In this document: positions 1 to 7,508 of the stretch, piece after piece
Numbering within the stretch: the first letter of the stretch is position 1
Layout: each line of letters starts with the position of its first letter
DNA from: Bacillota bacterium
Lineage (GTDB): Bacteria; Bacillota; Clostridia; Acetivibrionales; DTU013
Assembly: GCA_023409735.1 (NCBI GenBank)
Contig: JAEYRB010000052.1
Coordinates: 1-26,326, forward strand
Reading direction: 5' to 3'
DNA: 26,326 nucleotides
Notes under the pieces: generated by a model
The model's input: the letters and a program-made list of their open reading frames with translations, nothing else
Database searches by the model: none
What the model was told of the DNA's origin: nothing
Made by a program: the position numbers and the translations under genes

Positions 1-58
1 TGCCCAAAGGGCTACAGCAAAAAGGCGAGTGGGGCTCAATGCCCCCGAGACTTTTATT
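1..58 (+). repeat. Dispersed structured element, copy 1 (5' end cut by window)
   Basis: Contains the hairpin GCCC-AAA-GGGC, the conserved stretch TACAGCAAAAAG, then a second hairpin with AAAAG/CTTTT outer pairs, CGAG/CGAG tandem G-A mismatches and a GGGGC-TCAAT-GCCCC tip, ending CTTTTATT. It is identical to copy 2 over all 58 bases and lies 66 bp upstream of it. Confidence 0.9.
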
Positions 59-239
59 AATTGCGTTGCCCAAAGGGCTACAGCAAAAAGGCGAGTGGGG
101 CTCAATGCCCCCGAGACTTTTATTGCACGAGCAAATGTATATCGCAAAAGATATTGTGACTGTAGAGGAAATAGTCAGATTATTAGTGGATGAATGTGAT
201 AAATCAGTTCCAGGAACGGACAAAACTAACAAAAACTAA
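1..239 (+). CDS. 3' end of unrecognised ORF containing two tandem repeat copies (partial)
   Basis: The frame is open from the first base of the window to the TAA at 237-239, so any true start may lie upstream. The first 124 bases are two copies of the dispersed element; their 66-bp period is 22 codons, so the frame passes through both and yields a repeated peptide (LPKGLQQKGEWGSMPPRLLL). The tail after the repeats is about 37 residues, acidic and helix-like (VTVEEIVRLLVDEC). I do not recognise this tail. Either this is the C-terminus of a real protein extended by the elements, or a short ORF starts at ATG 136, or it is not translated. The family cannot be named from this fragment. Confidence 0.35.
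   Translation, partial: PKGLQQKGEWGSMPPRLLLIALPKGLQQKGEWGSMPPRLLLHEQMYIAKDIVTVEEIVRLLVDECDKSVPGTDKTNKN
54..124 (+). repeat. Dispersed structured element, copy 2 (tandem with copy 1)
   Basis: Same sequence as copy 1, with the 5' flank TTATTAATTGCGTTG, which is also found in front of copies 3 and 4 and so appears to belong to the element. The TTATT at the end of copy 1 overlaps the start of this flank, so the two copies share their junction. Period 66 bp, a multiple of three. Confidence 0.9.
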
Positions 240-247
240 TTTAGTAT

Positions 248-261
248 AGTGGTTGACCACT
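248..261. promoter_or_regulatory. 14-bp palindrome upstream of the helicase start
   Basis: AGTGGT-TG-ACCACT is a perfect inverted repeat placed 19 bases before the TTG start and just ahead of the GGAG ribosome binding site. It could be an operator or a small mRNA hairpin near the translation start. No regulator is assigned. Confidence 0.35.
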
Positions 262-280
262 TAAGAATGGAGAAAAAAAA

Positions 281-1411
281 TTGAGATTTGAAGAACTGAA
301 TATAATAAGGCCCATAATGAGGGCTGTAGAAGCTGAAGGATATGAAACACCAACCCCGATACAGAAGCGGGCAATACCGGCTATATTGGAAGGAAGAGAC
401 CTGCTTGGTTGTGCGCAAACCGGTACGGGAAAGACGGCTGCATTTACGATCCCACTACTGCAGATACTAAGCGGGGAGAAGATAGATAGGAAGGAACTGC
501 GTACGATCAAAGCCCTGATATTGGTTCCTACGAGGGAGCTAGCGGTTCAAATTGGAGAAAGCATTTTTACTTATGGAAGATATACACGGATAAGACATAC
601 TGCTGTTTTCGGCGGAGTTTCACAGGCACCCCAGGTAAAAGCCTTAAGAGAGGGAGTTGATATCCTAGTCGCTACTCCCGGCAGATTGCTTGACCTTGTG
701 GGACAGGGATATGTCAAACTGGATAATATACAGCATTTTGTATTAGATGAAGCAGACCGTATGCTCGATATGGGATTTTCTCACGATATGAAAAAAATAA
801 TGTCACTGCTGCCGGCAACAAAGAAAACGATGTTGTTCTCTGCCACTATGCCTCATGAGATTAAATTATTGGCAGATAATATTTTATCAAACCCGGTTGT
901 GATAGAAGTAACACCGGTTTCATCCATTGTAGACACTATCGCCCAGTCTGTTTATTTTGTTCAAAAAAGTGATAAGAAAGCTTTGCTCGTAAAACTACTG
1001 AAAAATAAATCAATTGATTCAGTTCTGATATTTACACGGACCAAGCATGGCGCCGATAATGTTGTGAGGAATCTTTCTAACGCAAGAATAACGGCGCAAG
1101 CTTTTCATGGTGATAAATCACAGGCCGCAAGACAGACTGCCTTGAATAATTTCAAATCAAAGCGTACAAAGGTTCTTGTAGCCACCGATATTGCAGCTAG
1201 AGGTATAGATGTAAAGGAACTGACCCATGTTATTAATTTCGACCTGCCAGATATACCGGAGACATATGTACACCGTATCGGGAGAACTGGAAGGGCTGGA
1301 ATGGGTGGAATCGCATTATCCTTTTGCGATAACGAGGATAAGGTGCATCTGAGGGATATTCAGCGGCTCATATCCAGAGAAATCCCTGTTGTTGAGGATG
1401 TGCTGTGTTAG
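281..1411 (+). CDS. DEAD-box ATP-dependent RNA helicase (RhlE/CshA-like)
   Basis: Cytoplasmic ATP-dependent RNA unwinding enzyme of superfamily 2. All core motifs are visible: AQTGTGKT (residues 45-52), PTRELA (83-88), GG and TPGR (about 111-134), DEAD (156-159), SAT (187-189) and, in the second RecA domain, ARGID and HRIGRTGR (from about residue 331). The Q-motif region PTPIQ is near residue 24. At 376 residues it is the bare two-domain core, ending about 33 residues past HRIGRTGR, without the basic tail often seen in RhlE/CshA proteins. The start is TTG 281, preceded by GGAG with about 9 bases of spacing; the ATG at 267 is out of frame. A hairpin follows the stop directly. IF3 and a zinc-ribbon gene come next on the same strand, so a role in RNA remodelling, possibly at low temperature, is inferred. 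Confidence 0.93.
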   Translation: MRFEELNIIRPIMRAVEAEGYETPTPIQKRAIPAILEGRDLLGCAQTGTGKTAAFTIPLLQILSGEKIDRKELRTIKALILVPTRELAVQIGESIFTYGRYTRIRHTAVFGGVSQAPQVKALREGVDILVATPGRLLDLVGQGYVKLDNIQHFVLDEADRMLDMGFSHDMKKIMSLLPATKKTMLFSATMPHEIKLLADNILSNPVVIEVTPVSSIVDTIAQSVYFVQKSDKKALLVKLLKNKSIDSVLIFTRTKHGADNVVRNLSNARITAQAFHGDKSQAARQTALNNFKSKRTKVLVATDIAARGIDVKELTHVINFDLPDIPETYVHRIGRTGRAGMGGIALSFCDNEDKVHLRDIQRLISREIPVVEDVLC

Positions 1412-1413
1412 CC

Positions 1414-1435
1414 TTCGGATATTTGCGTATCCGAA
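1414..1435 (+). terminator. Hairpin after helicase stop, possible terminator
   Basis: Perfect 8-bp stem TTCGGATA/TATCCGAA with a 6-base loop, beginning 2 bases after the TAG. It is followed by AAATAG rather than a T-tract, so it may be a weak terminator or a processing/stability hairpin. Confidence 0.45.
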
Positions 1436-1478
1436 AATAGGTGATAAGAATTATATATTACAATTGAATTATTTGAAC

Positions 1479-1485
1479 AGGAGGG
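1479..1485 (+). promoter_or_regulatory. Ribosome binding site that decides the IF3 start
   Basis: AGGAGGG is a near-perfect Shine-Dalgarno sequence. The first ATG of the IF3 frame (1514) is 28 bases further on, too far to use it and without a site of its own. The in-frame ATA at 1493 is 7 bases downstream, the usual spacing. Confidence 0.6.
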
Positions 1486-1492
1486 TATCAAT

Positions 1493-2026
1493 ATACAAAC
1501 AAATAAACTGTTAATGAATGATGATATCAAGGATAAGGAAATTCGCCTTATTGATAATGATGGTTCCATGTTGGGCATTTTTTCAATTCAGGAAGCAAAA
1601 GAATTGGCAAATTCAAAGGATCTGGATCTTGTTAAAATTGTGCCAAATGCCGTACCGCCTGTGTGTAAAATCACAGATTACAGAAAGAGCCTTTTTGAGC
1701 AAGCAAAAAGAGAGAAGCAAGCTAAAAAGAATCAAAAAGTTGTTTCACTAAAGGAAGTAAGGTTATCTGCAAAAATCGAAGAACATGATTTTAATTTCAA
1801 GGTAAAAAGTGCCTGCAAATTTTTGCAGGATGGGGACAAGGTCAAGGCGAGTATTAGATTTAAAGGCAGAGAAATAAGAAATACCGCACAGGGTCAGGAG
1901 GTACTGTCAAAGTTTGCCGAGGCTGTAAAAGATGTGGGAACGGTCGAAAAGCAATCCAAGCTTGAGGGAAGATTTATGATAATGATAGTGTGTCCCAAAA
2001 AAACTTTGAAATCTTTGGTAAAATAA
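1493..2026 (+). CDS. infC: Translation initiation factor IF-3 (stand-alone copy, probable AUA start)
   Basis: IF3 binds the 30S subunit and checks the start codon and initiator tRNA. The N-domain signature is clear (VPNAVPPVCKITDY, then a lysine-rich linker and VSLKEVRL), followed by the C-domain (KVKASIRFKGRE, KLEGRFMIMIVCPKK). The annotated start is the ATA at 1493, chosen because of the AGGAGGG at 1479-1485; it gives QTNKLL in front of MNDDIKDKEIRLID, matching the usual IF3 N-terminus length. The alternative is ATG 1514 (170 residues) without a ribosome binding site. Rare AUU/AUC/AUA starts in infC are established as the basis of IF3 autoregulation. The usual partners rpmI and rplT do not follow, so this may be a second IF3 copy; whether the genome has another cannot be seen here. 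Confidence 0.9.
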   Translation: MQTNKLLMNDDIKDKEIRLIDNDGSMLGIFSIQEAKELANSKDLDLVKIVPNAVPPVCKITDYRKSLFEQAKREKQAKKNQKVVSLKEVRLSAKIEEHDFNFKVKSACKFLQDGDKVKASIRFKGREIRNTAQGQEVLSKFAEAVKDVGTVEKQSKLEGRFMIMIVCPKKTLKSLVK

Positions 2027-2175
2027 TATTTATTGCTTTTTCTCGATAAGTGTGATATAGTTATTATGCTATTATATATTAAACATGGATTAATTTTTCA
2101 GATACAACTCTCTTTATTTTTTGGAGTAGGAAGTTAAGAATGATTATGTCCAAATAAATAAAGGAGGTATATGAT

Positions 2176-2376
2176 ATGGCAGATAAAGTATTGACTTGTA
2201 AGGATTGTAACAGCGAATTCGTTTTTAATGAAAGCGAACAGGCTTTCTACAAAGAGAAGGGATTCGAGAACGAACCTCAGAGATGTCCTGATTGCAGGAG
2301 AGCAAGAAAGCAGCAAAGGAATAACAATAACAGAGACAACTTCGGTGGAAACAGAAGTTTCGGAAATAGGTGGTAA
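2176..2376 (+). CDS. Small zinc-ribbon protein
   Basis: A 66-residue protein with two CxxC pairs: CKDC near residue 9 and CPDC near residue 37, forming one zinc ribbon with a spacer containing FVFNESEQAFY. The C-terminal third is basic and rich in Asn, Arg and Gly (RNNNNRDNFGGNRSFG), typical of nucleic-acid binding tails. This arrangement fits the family of probable zinc-ribbon proteins common in Clostridia; the function is not established and RNA binding is inferred. It has a very strong site, AAAGGAGG, 8 bases before ATG, suggesting high expression, and a classical terminator directly after. Its neighbours are IF3 and a DEAD-box helicase. Confidence 0.85.
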   Translation: MADKVLTCKDCNSEFVFNESEQAFYKEKGFENEPQRCPDCRRARKQQRNNNNRDNFGGNRSFGNRW

Positions 2377-2380
2377 TAAG

Positions 2381-2404
2381 GGAGAGCTAAGCTCTCCTTT
2401 TTAT
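2381..2404 (+). terminator. Intrinsic terminator of the zinc-ribbon gene
   Basis: GGAGAGC-TAA-GCTCTCC hairpin (7-bp stem) followed at once by TTTTTATT. It begins 4 bases after the stop codon region and closes the helicase/IF3/zinc-ribbon block. Confidence 0.9.
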
Positions 2405-2494
2405 TTTAGTTTCAGGTATTGCACTTACTGGCGTGTCTTAGAATGAAACAAAATCATGAAGTACTCTCGTTTTGTGCCATTTTGAGGTTACTAA

Positions 2495-2637
2495 TGAGAA
2501 ATTAGCATTTCTTACTCTTGTCTTTGCGTCATTTTCTTGCACATATTTTTAAAGCTGCTAGCGAGCATATTCTTAATGATATTCAAAAAACAGTAGATGA
2601 GAGATGGGATAGATTGTTAAGACTAGCTGGAGAATAA
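2495..2637 (+). pseudogene. Possible relic of an unknown gene's 3' end
   Basis: Between the terminator at 2404 and the SDR relic there is no intact gene. One frame, open after a TAG near 2493 and closed by TAA 2635-2637, gives a plausible protein-like tail (KAASEHILNDIQKTVDERW) but has no start codon or ribosome binding site. I do not recognise it; it could be chance. Confidence 0.2.
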
Positions 2638-2678
2638 ATATAGCATCTATGTTCGTTTAAATTGTTTGATTTAATAAA

Positions 2679-2713
2679 GCGAGTCTATTGTTGGTAATAG
2701 ACTCGCCTTATTT
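2679..2713 (+). terminator. Strong hairpin, likely bidirectional terminator
   Basis: Perfect 11-bp stem GCGAGTCTATT/AATAGACTCGC with a 6-base loop, followed by CTTATTT. On the other strand it is followed by TTTATTAAA. No intact gene ends just upstream, in line with gene decay at 2405-2820. Confidence 0.65.
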
Positions 2714-2816
2714 CGTATGGTAAAATATTTTATGGATTCATCTTATTTACAAGTTTGCATGTAATAGATTATAAAAGAGCAGATATGCTTATTTCGAACA
2801 AAGTCGAGTTTAGTAA

Positions 2817-3038
2817 TATACTAAAAGAAAAACCATCTTATTAACCGGAGCCTGGGGCGGTATTGGTTTTGAAGCCGCAAAAGCTTTTGCCTATATGGAG
2901 GCGCAGATAGTAATCGCAGAAATTGACCATAATAAAGGCTCTTTTGCAGAAAGCTATATTAACAGAAATTTTACCGGATCAGCCCCAAAATATAAAGAAT
3001 ATTGTATGATGGAAAGTATGGTACTTTATTCACAATAG
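2817..3038 (+). pseudogene. Truncated short-chain dehydrogenase N-terminus
   Basis: The frame encodes the start of a Rossmann fold: beta strand TILLTG, glycine motif TGAWGGIG, helix EAAKAFAYMEA and second strand IVIAEI followed by an acidic residue, as in NAD(P)-dependent short-chain dehydrogenases. It stops at TAG 3036-3038 after about 70 residues, long before a catalytic site. No ATG, GTG or TTG lies between the preceding stop and the glycine motif. It is therefore a broken remnant, and its end overlaps the ribosome binding region of the AraC-type gene. An SDR-fold gene lies 1 kb downstream, but the fragments are not near-identical. Confidence 0.75.
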
Positions 3039-3052
3039 AAGGAAGAATGCAG

Positions 3053-3970
3053 ATGAATTCTTATGTTAAGCTTATGAATGAGGTCATTGAATATATTGAA
3101 AACAACATTAATCACTCTTTGTCGGTACAGGAAATAGCAAAGAAGTTCTATTTATCAGAGTTTCACTTCAGCAGAATATTTAAAATCATGATTGGCTGCA
3201 GCATAAAGCAATATGTACAGGGAAGAAAACTGACAATGATAGCGGAAGAGCTGAAAGCATCAGAGTGCACTGTTACAATGGCGGCTATGAATTTTGGCTA
3301 CGAAAGTCCGGAAGTGCTTAGCAGGGCATTTAAAAAACAATTTGGTATTGCTCCTATTGCTTATCGAAAAGGTTTTATGCCAATTAATATGGTAGAAAAG
3401 GCTAATGTTGTGGTAAGGGATTTTACGAACACGAAAGGCTCCTTTGCAATAAAAAATTCATTCTTGTACATGAAAAGCACAGATATTTATGGTGTGTTTA
3501 TAGAAGTAAATGAAAGTAAACCTGACTTTGAGCATAAACTTAATTCAACAGGAAGCAGATTTGCTGTAAAATATTCAGAATATTTAGCTGAAGGGAAATT
3601 ATACAGTGTGGTAAACTGCCATGAGGATGAAAGCGGAAAATATACAGTTTTCTTTGGGGGGGATATTTCGCAAAAGTACAACAAGAAAGGATTAATGCCA
3701 CGTAACCTTCCGGAAGGCTGGTACTCCTGTTTCAATTATTACGGTGATATGTTAAGGATAAGAAATACTTTTGTTGAAGATTTGTACCGATGGATTATGC
3801 TGAAAGAAATTGAACTTAGCTCCAATGGAATCGGTATGGTGAACATTTTTAATCTCAATGATAGGAATGATGTAAGCATTCTGGTTCCGATCAAGGCACC
3901 ACCGGGTAAAAACAGCAGAAAACATCATGATAGAGAAGAAATAAAAAGCTATTATATTGATAACATTTAA
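3053..3970 (+). CDS. AraC-family regulator with GyrI-like effector domain
   Basis: DNA-binding transcription regulator. The first 110 residues carry two helix-turn-helix motifs (SVQEIAKKFYLSEFHFSRIFK, shown here only as the core EIAKKFYLSEFHFSR; then MAAMNFGYESPEVLSRAFKK, with FGIAPIAYRK closing the domain). The C-terminal 190 residues resemble effector-binding GyrI-like folds (KGLMPRNLPEGWYSCFNYYG). The frame is open from TTG 3002, but ATG 3053 has GGAAG about 8 bases upstream and begins MNSYVKLMNEVIEYIE, the usual length before the first helix; ATG 3047 is the other option. The order HTH first, ligand domain second is the Rob/GyrI-like form. The SDR gene just downstream, on the same strand, is a possible target. 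Confidence 0.85.
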   Translation: MNSYVKLMNEVIEYIENNINHSLSVQEIAKKFYLSEFHFSRIFKIMIGCSIKQYVQGRKLTMIAEELKASECTVTMAAMNFGYESPEVLSRAFKKQFGIAPIAYRKGFMPINMVEKANVVVRDFTNTKGSFAIKNSFLYMKSTDIYGVFIEVNESKPDFEHKLNSTGSRFAVKYSEYLAEGKLYSVVNCHEDESGKYTVFFGGDISQKYNKKGLMPRNLPEGWYSCFNYYGDMLRIRNTFVEDLYRWIMLKEIELSSNGIGMVNIFNLNDRNDVSILVPIKAPPGKNSRKHHDREEIKSYYIDNI

Positions 3971-4034
3971 AAATAGGTGCTATCGATATTATGGCTTTTT
4001 ATTGTATTGCATCGGAATAATTTAGGGGGATGTT

Positions 4035-4883
4035 ATGTATAACTTAAAAGGAAAAATAGCAGTGGTAACAGGTGCCAGCAGAGGAATTGGAAAAGGGGTG
4101 GCCCTTGGGTTAGCGGAATATGGAGCAACTGTATATGTAACAGGCAGAACAGTGAGCAATGAAGGATTACCTGGCTTTTTAGAGAATACCACAATACAGG
4201 AAACGGTAAGGGAAGTAAATCAGCTTGGAGGTATAGGAATTGCGCATCGCTGTGACTTCTCTAGTGATGAGGAGATTAAGAACTTGTTTGAACGGGTTGA
4301 GAGGGAGCAGGGAAGAATCGATATTCTAGTAAATAATGCTTGGGCAGCTGCGAGCCATATCATGCGTGAGTATTTTTTTCAGACACCATTTTGGGAACAG
4401 CCAATGTCATTGTATGATGATCTTCATGCGGTGGGATTACGATCCAGTTATCTTTCAAGCCGTTATGCAGCTCAGATAATGGTGAAGCAGCATAGCGGGC
4501 TGATTGCAAACATATCTTATGTTAGTGCTAAAAAATATTGGTTAAATGTTTCTAATGGTTTATTTAAGGCGGCATTAGATAAATTTACATCCGATGCTGC
4601 TTATGAACTAAAAAAATACGGGGTAAAGATGTTCTCCATCTATCCCGCAGATGTACGAACAGAGGGAATGCTGGAATTGTCAAAATATGACCAGTCTATA
4701 AGCCTGGAAAAAATGGAAACGCCGCAGTTTGTTGGACGCTGCATTGCGGCATTGGAGCAGGATGAAAGTAATATGGATCAGAGCGGTGAGATTTTACGCA
4801 CTGGAGATATAGGATTGAGGTATGGAATTACTGACATTAATGGCTATCAGCCGATTGCAGTACAATATCAATCAGACAAATAG
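4035..4883 (+). CDS. SDR-family protein (DHRS1-like) lacking the catalytic Tyr
   Basis: NAD(P)-binding Rossmann protein of 282 residues. The cofactor motif TGASRGIG lies near residues 13-20, followed by VTGRT, whose Arg suggests NADPH. NNAWAA near residue 96 replaces the common NNAG and is typical of the DHRS1-like branch. The serine-bearing strand NISYVSAKKYW is present. In the YxxxK catalytic motif the tyrosine is replaced: the frame reads VSNGLFKAALDK, with Asn174 (AAT, 4554-4556) and Lys178. Family members have Tyr here, one base change away (TAT). The protein may therefore be catalytically impaired, may have a non-enzymatic role, or may be in early decay. It follows the AraC gene by 64 bases, with GGGGGA ahead of ATG. 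Confidence 0.85.
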   Translation: MYNLKGKIAVVTGASRGIGKGVALGLAEYGATVYVTGRTVSNEGLPGFLENTTIQETVREVNQLGGIGIAHRCDFSSDEEIKNLFERVEREQGRIDILVNNAWAAASHIMREYFFQTPFWEQPMSLYDDLHAVGLRSSYLSSRYAAQIMVKQHSGLIANISYVSAKKYWLNVSNGLFKAALDKFTSDAAYELKKYGVKMFSIYPADVRTEGMLELSKYDQSISLEKMETPQFVGRCIAALEQDESNMDQSGEILRTGDIGLRYGITDINGYQPIAVQYQSDK

Positions 4884-4954
4884 CAAGATTAAAAATAGTG
4901 GCCTAAGAGGCAAATGAGGCGGGGCAGGCAATAGTTTCAATAATAGAACAAAGG

Positions 4955-4981
4955 GGCTGTGATATAATTCACAGTCTTTTT
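4955..4981 (+). terminator. Intrinsic terminator after the SDR gene
   Basis: GGCTGTGA/TCACAGTC stem (8 bp, one G-T) with a 6-base loop, then TTTTT. The rest of 4884-5184 holds no gene; TATAAT-like boxes occur near 5117, but no confident promoter pair was found for the next operon. Confidence 0.75.
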
Positions 4982-5184
4982 ATATGTGCGCGCCGAAGTG
5001 TTATGGCAAATCAGGGAAGATGTGTTAGAATAGTAGGATAAGGCAGGTGTGATATTTGTGACAGCCTTAAATAATTAAGCTGAACAGCATATAGCGGCTT
5101 GATTTTGGCAACATCTATAATATATTGCTCGGCTGAGCTCAAAGCACGAGACACAGCAACTAACATTGAGAAAGAGAAACTATA

Positions 5185-6672
5185 ATGATAAATAACGAAT
5201 TTGTTGACTTTAAATTGGAAGAAGAACTGCTGAAATCAATTGAACTGTTAAATTATAAGCATCCTACAGAGGTTCAAAAGCAGGTGATACCGGCAGTATT
5301 AGGAAGAAAGGATATCATTGTTAAGTCGCAGACAGGAAGCGGTAAGACCGCTGCATTTGCCATCCCTATTTGCCAAATGATACAGTGGGATGATAACAAG
5401 CCTCAGGCATTAGTGATATCGCCTACAAGAGAGCTTGCCCTCCAGGTCAGGGAGGAGATCTTTAATATCGGCAGGTTTAAAAGGCTGAAGGCTGCCGCCA
5501 TTTTTGGAAAATCTCCCTTTTGCGATCAGGAGAAGGAGCTGAAGCAGAAGACCCATGTTGTTGTAGGCACACCGGGGCGTATAATTGATCACCTGGAAAG
5601 AGGGACATTGGATACTACCAATATCAAGTTTCTAATAATAGATGAAGCGGATAAGCTTCTCCAGATGGGATTTATCGAGCAGCTGGAAGCTATTATAGAA
5701 AGCCTGCCTAAGGAACGTGTGACGATGTTAATGTCAGCTACAATGCCGGCAGACATTAAGAAGCTATGCTCCAAATATATGAAGAATCCAATTCAGATCG
5801 AGGTAGAAGAGACTGATTCAGCCCTGGAAAGAATACGGCAGGAGCAATATCAGGCAGAACAGGCAGAAAAGTTTGAGCTGCTGAAGGACATACTGATAGT
5901 TGAAAACCCTGACAGCTGCATGATATTTTGCAACACTAAGCAGATGGTGGACGAGGTTTATGGGGAGCTTGAGAATCTGAGGGCTCCCTGCAGAGAAATT
6001 CATGGAGGAATGGAACAGCGGGATCGGTTAAGGGCCATGGAGGATTTTCGAAAGGGGCTATTCAGGTATCTTGTAGCAACTGATGTGGCAGCAAGGGGCA
6101 TAGATATAGATGATATCACACTTGTAATAAACTATGATGTACCCCAGGACATTGAAAACTATATTCACCGTATAGGAAGAACCGGACGTGCGGGTAATAC
6201 GGGCAGAGCTATTACTTTTGTATCAGAGAATGAAAAAAAGTATCTGCAGGAGATACGGCGATTTATCGGTATAGAGATTCCCATCCGGCAGAGACCGGAT
6301 AAAGAACTGGTGAATAGTTCGAAGCCGGAGTTTATCGATAAAATGATGAGCAGGCAGAAAATAAAAGAAGCAAAAGGAGCACAGCTCAACAAAGACATTA
6401 TGAAGCTGCACATCAACGCCGGTAAAAAAACTAAGATGCGGCCGGTGGATATTGTTGGTACACTATGTAATATTGAAGGCATGACAGCGGAGGATATCGG
6501 AATTATTAATGTGAAGGATATCTCAACGTTTGTAGAAATTTTGAACAACAAGGGCGAGATGGTATTGCGCAAGCTGCAGAAAACGCCCATTAAGGGAAGG
6601 CTTCGCACAGTCAGCAAGGTGGATAATGAAATGCTGTCAAAAAGGTATACAGTGAGAGGAAGGAACAAATGA
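5185..6672 (+). CDS. dbpA: DbpA/YxiN-type DEAD-box RNA helicase
   Basis: ATP-dependent RNA helicase of 495 residues. Core motifs: SQTGSGKT (48-55), PTRELA, GTPGR, DEAD (about 154-157), SAT, ARGID and HRIGRTGR. Unlike the first helicase it has a long C-terminal extension whose last 90 residues (KLHINAGKKTKMRPVDIVG, then EDIGIINVKDISTFVEI) match the DbpA RNA-binding domain. Family knowledge: this domain recognises hairpin 92 of 23S rRNA and directs the enzyme to 50S assembly. The stop overlaps the next start (ATGA at 6669-6672), so translation is coupled to the CvfB-like gene. The ribosome binding site is weak (GAGAAAGAG). The RNA target is inferred from the family. Confidence 0.92.
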   Translation: MINNEFVDFKLEEELLKSIELLNYKHPTEVQKQVIPAVLGRKDIIVKSQTGSGKTAAFAIPICQMIQWDDNKPQALVISPTRELALQVREEIFNIGRFKRLKAAAIFGKSPFCDQEKELKQKTHVVVGTPGRIIDHLERGTLDTTNIKFLIIDEADKLLQMGFIEQLEAIIESLPKERVTMLMSATMPADIKKLCSKYMKNPIQIEVEETDSALERIRQEQYQAEQAEKFELLKDILIVENPDSCMIFCNTKQMVDEVYGELENLRAPCREIHGGMEQRDRLRAMEDFRKGLFRYLVATDVAARGIDIDDITLVINYDVPQDIENYIHRIGRTGRAGNTGRAITFVSENEKKYLQEIRRFIGIEIPIRQRPDKELVNSSKPEFIDKMMSRQKIKEAKGAQLNKDIMKLHINAGKKTKMRPVDIVGTLCNIEGMTAEDIGIINVKDISTFVEILNNKGEMVLRKLQKTPIKGRLRTVSKVDNEMLSKRYTVRGRNK

Positions 6673-7508
6673 TTGAATTAGGTAAGATTCAGAAGCTTCG
6701 TATAGTTCGAAGGAGCCCGAAAGGAATGTATTTAAACTCAATTACAGACAAAAGCGGCGAGGATGTTTTACTTCCCAACAGTCAGGTGCCGCCGGGTGCT
6801 GAAATTGGGGATGAAATTGAAGTATTTGTTTATAAAGACTCTAAAGATAGAATAATTTCAACAATGAAAAGGCCAAGGCTGACAATTGGAGAAATCTCTG
6901 CTTTGAAGGTAGTTGAAAATACTAGCATAGGAGCCTTTCTGAACTGGGGCTTGGAAAAGGATCTTTTCATGCCCTTTAAGGAGCAGTTGGGCAGGGTTGC
7001 AAAGGGTGACAAGTGTATCGTTGCTCTATATATTGATAAAAGTGATAGACTATGTGCTACGATGAATATATATAATCACTTGAGCAGCGAATCGCCCTAT
7101 AAGGTTAATGACAGAGTCAAGGGGACCATTTATAACATAAATAAAGAGTTAGGTGCTTTTGTTGCGGTAGACAATAAATATCAGGGCCTGATCCCTAATA
7201 AGGAGTTGTTTGGCAGTTATAAGGAAGGAGATTGGATAGAGGTCCGGGTCAAGAAGGTCAGGCAGGACGGAAAGCTTGAGTTAAGTGTAAGAAGTGAAGC
7301 TTATAACGAGATAGAAGGCGATGCGCAAAGAATATTGGAGAGACTTAAATTGAATGGCGGTATGCTGAAACTCAATGACAGCAGCTCTCCGGAGCGTATC
7401 AAGGCAGAATTCAATATAAGCAAGGCTGCCTTTAAAAGGGCTGTCGGCAGGCTCTTGAAAGAGGGGGCAATCGAAATCACAGGCGAAGGGATAAAACTAA
7501 GATGGTAG
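6669..7508 (+). CDS. cvfB: CvfB-like S1 RNA-binding protein
   Basis: 279-residue protein built of consecutive OB-fold S1-like domains and a C-terminal winged helix, the architecture of the CvfB/YitL family. Visible signs: N-terminal GKIQKLRIVRRSPKGMYL and LLPNSQVPPGAEIGDEIEV; a middle domain with GAFLNWGLEKDLFMPFKEQ; an S1 repeat VKGTIYNINKELGAFVAVD; and winged-helix FNISKAAFKRAVGRLLKEG with terminal GIKLRW. Family knowledge: CvfB affects virulence gene expression and binds RNA, while the precise molecular role is open. The start overlaps the dbpA stop by 4 bases and the end overlaps the next gene by 7, which implies one mRNA. Confidence 0.9.
   Translation: MIELGKIQKLRIVRRSPKGMYLNSITDKSGEDVLLPNSQVPPGAEIGDEIEVFVYKDSKDRIISTMKRPRLTIGEISALKVVENTSIGAFLNWGLEKDLFMPFKEQLGRVAKGDKCIVALYIDKSDRLCATMNIYNHLSSESPYKVNDRVKGTIYNINKELGAFVAVDNKYQGLIPNKELFGSYKEGDWIEVRVKKVRQDGKLELSVRSEAYNEIEGDAQRILERLKLNGGMLKLNDSSSPERIKAEFNISKAAFKRAVGRLLKEGAIEITGEGIKLRW

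Noticed and set aside
1..124. Start of a CRISPR array
   Set aside because: The two copies are joined by only 8 bases shared with the element's own flank, there are no spacers, and other copies are scattered singly.
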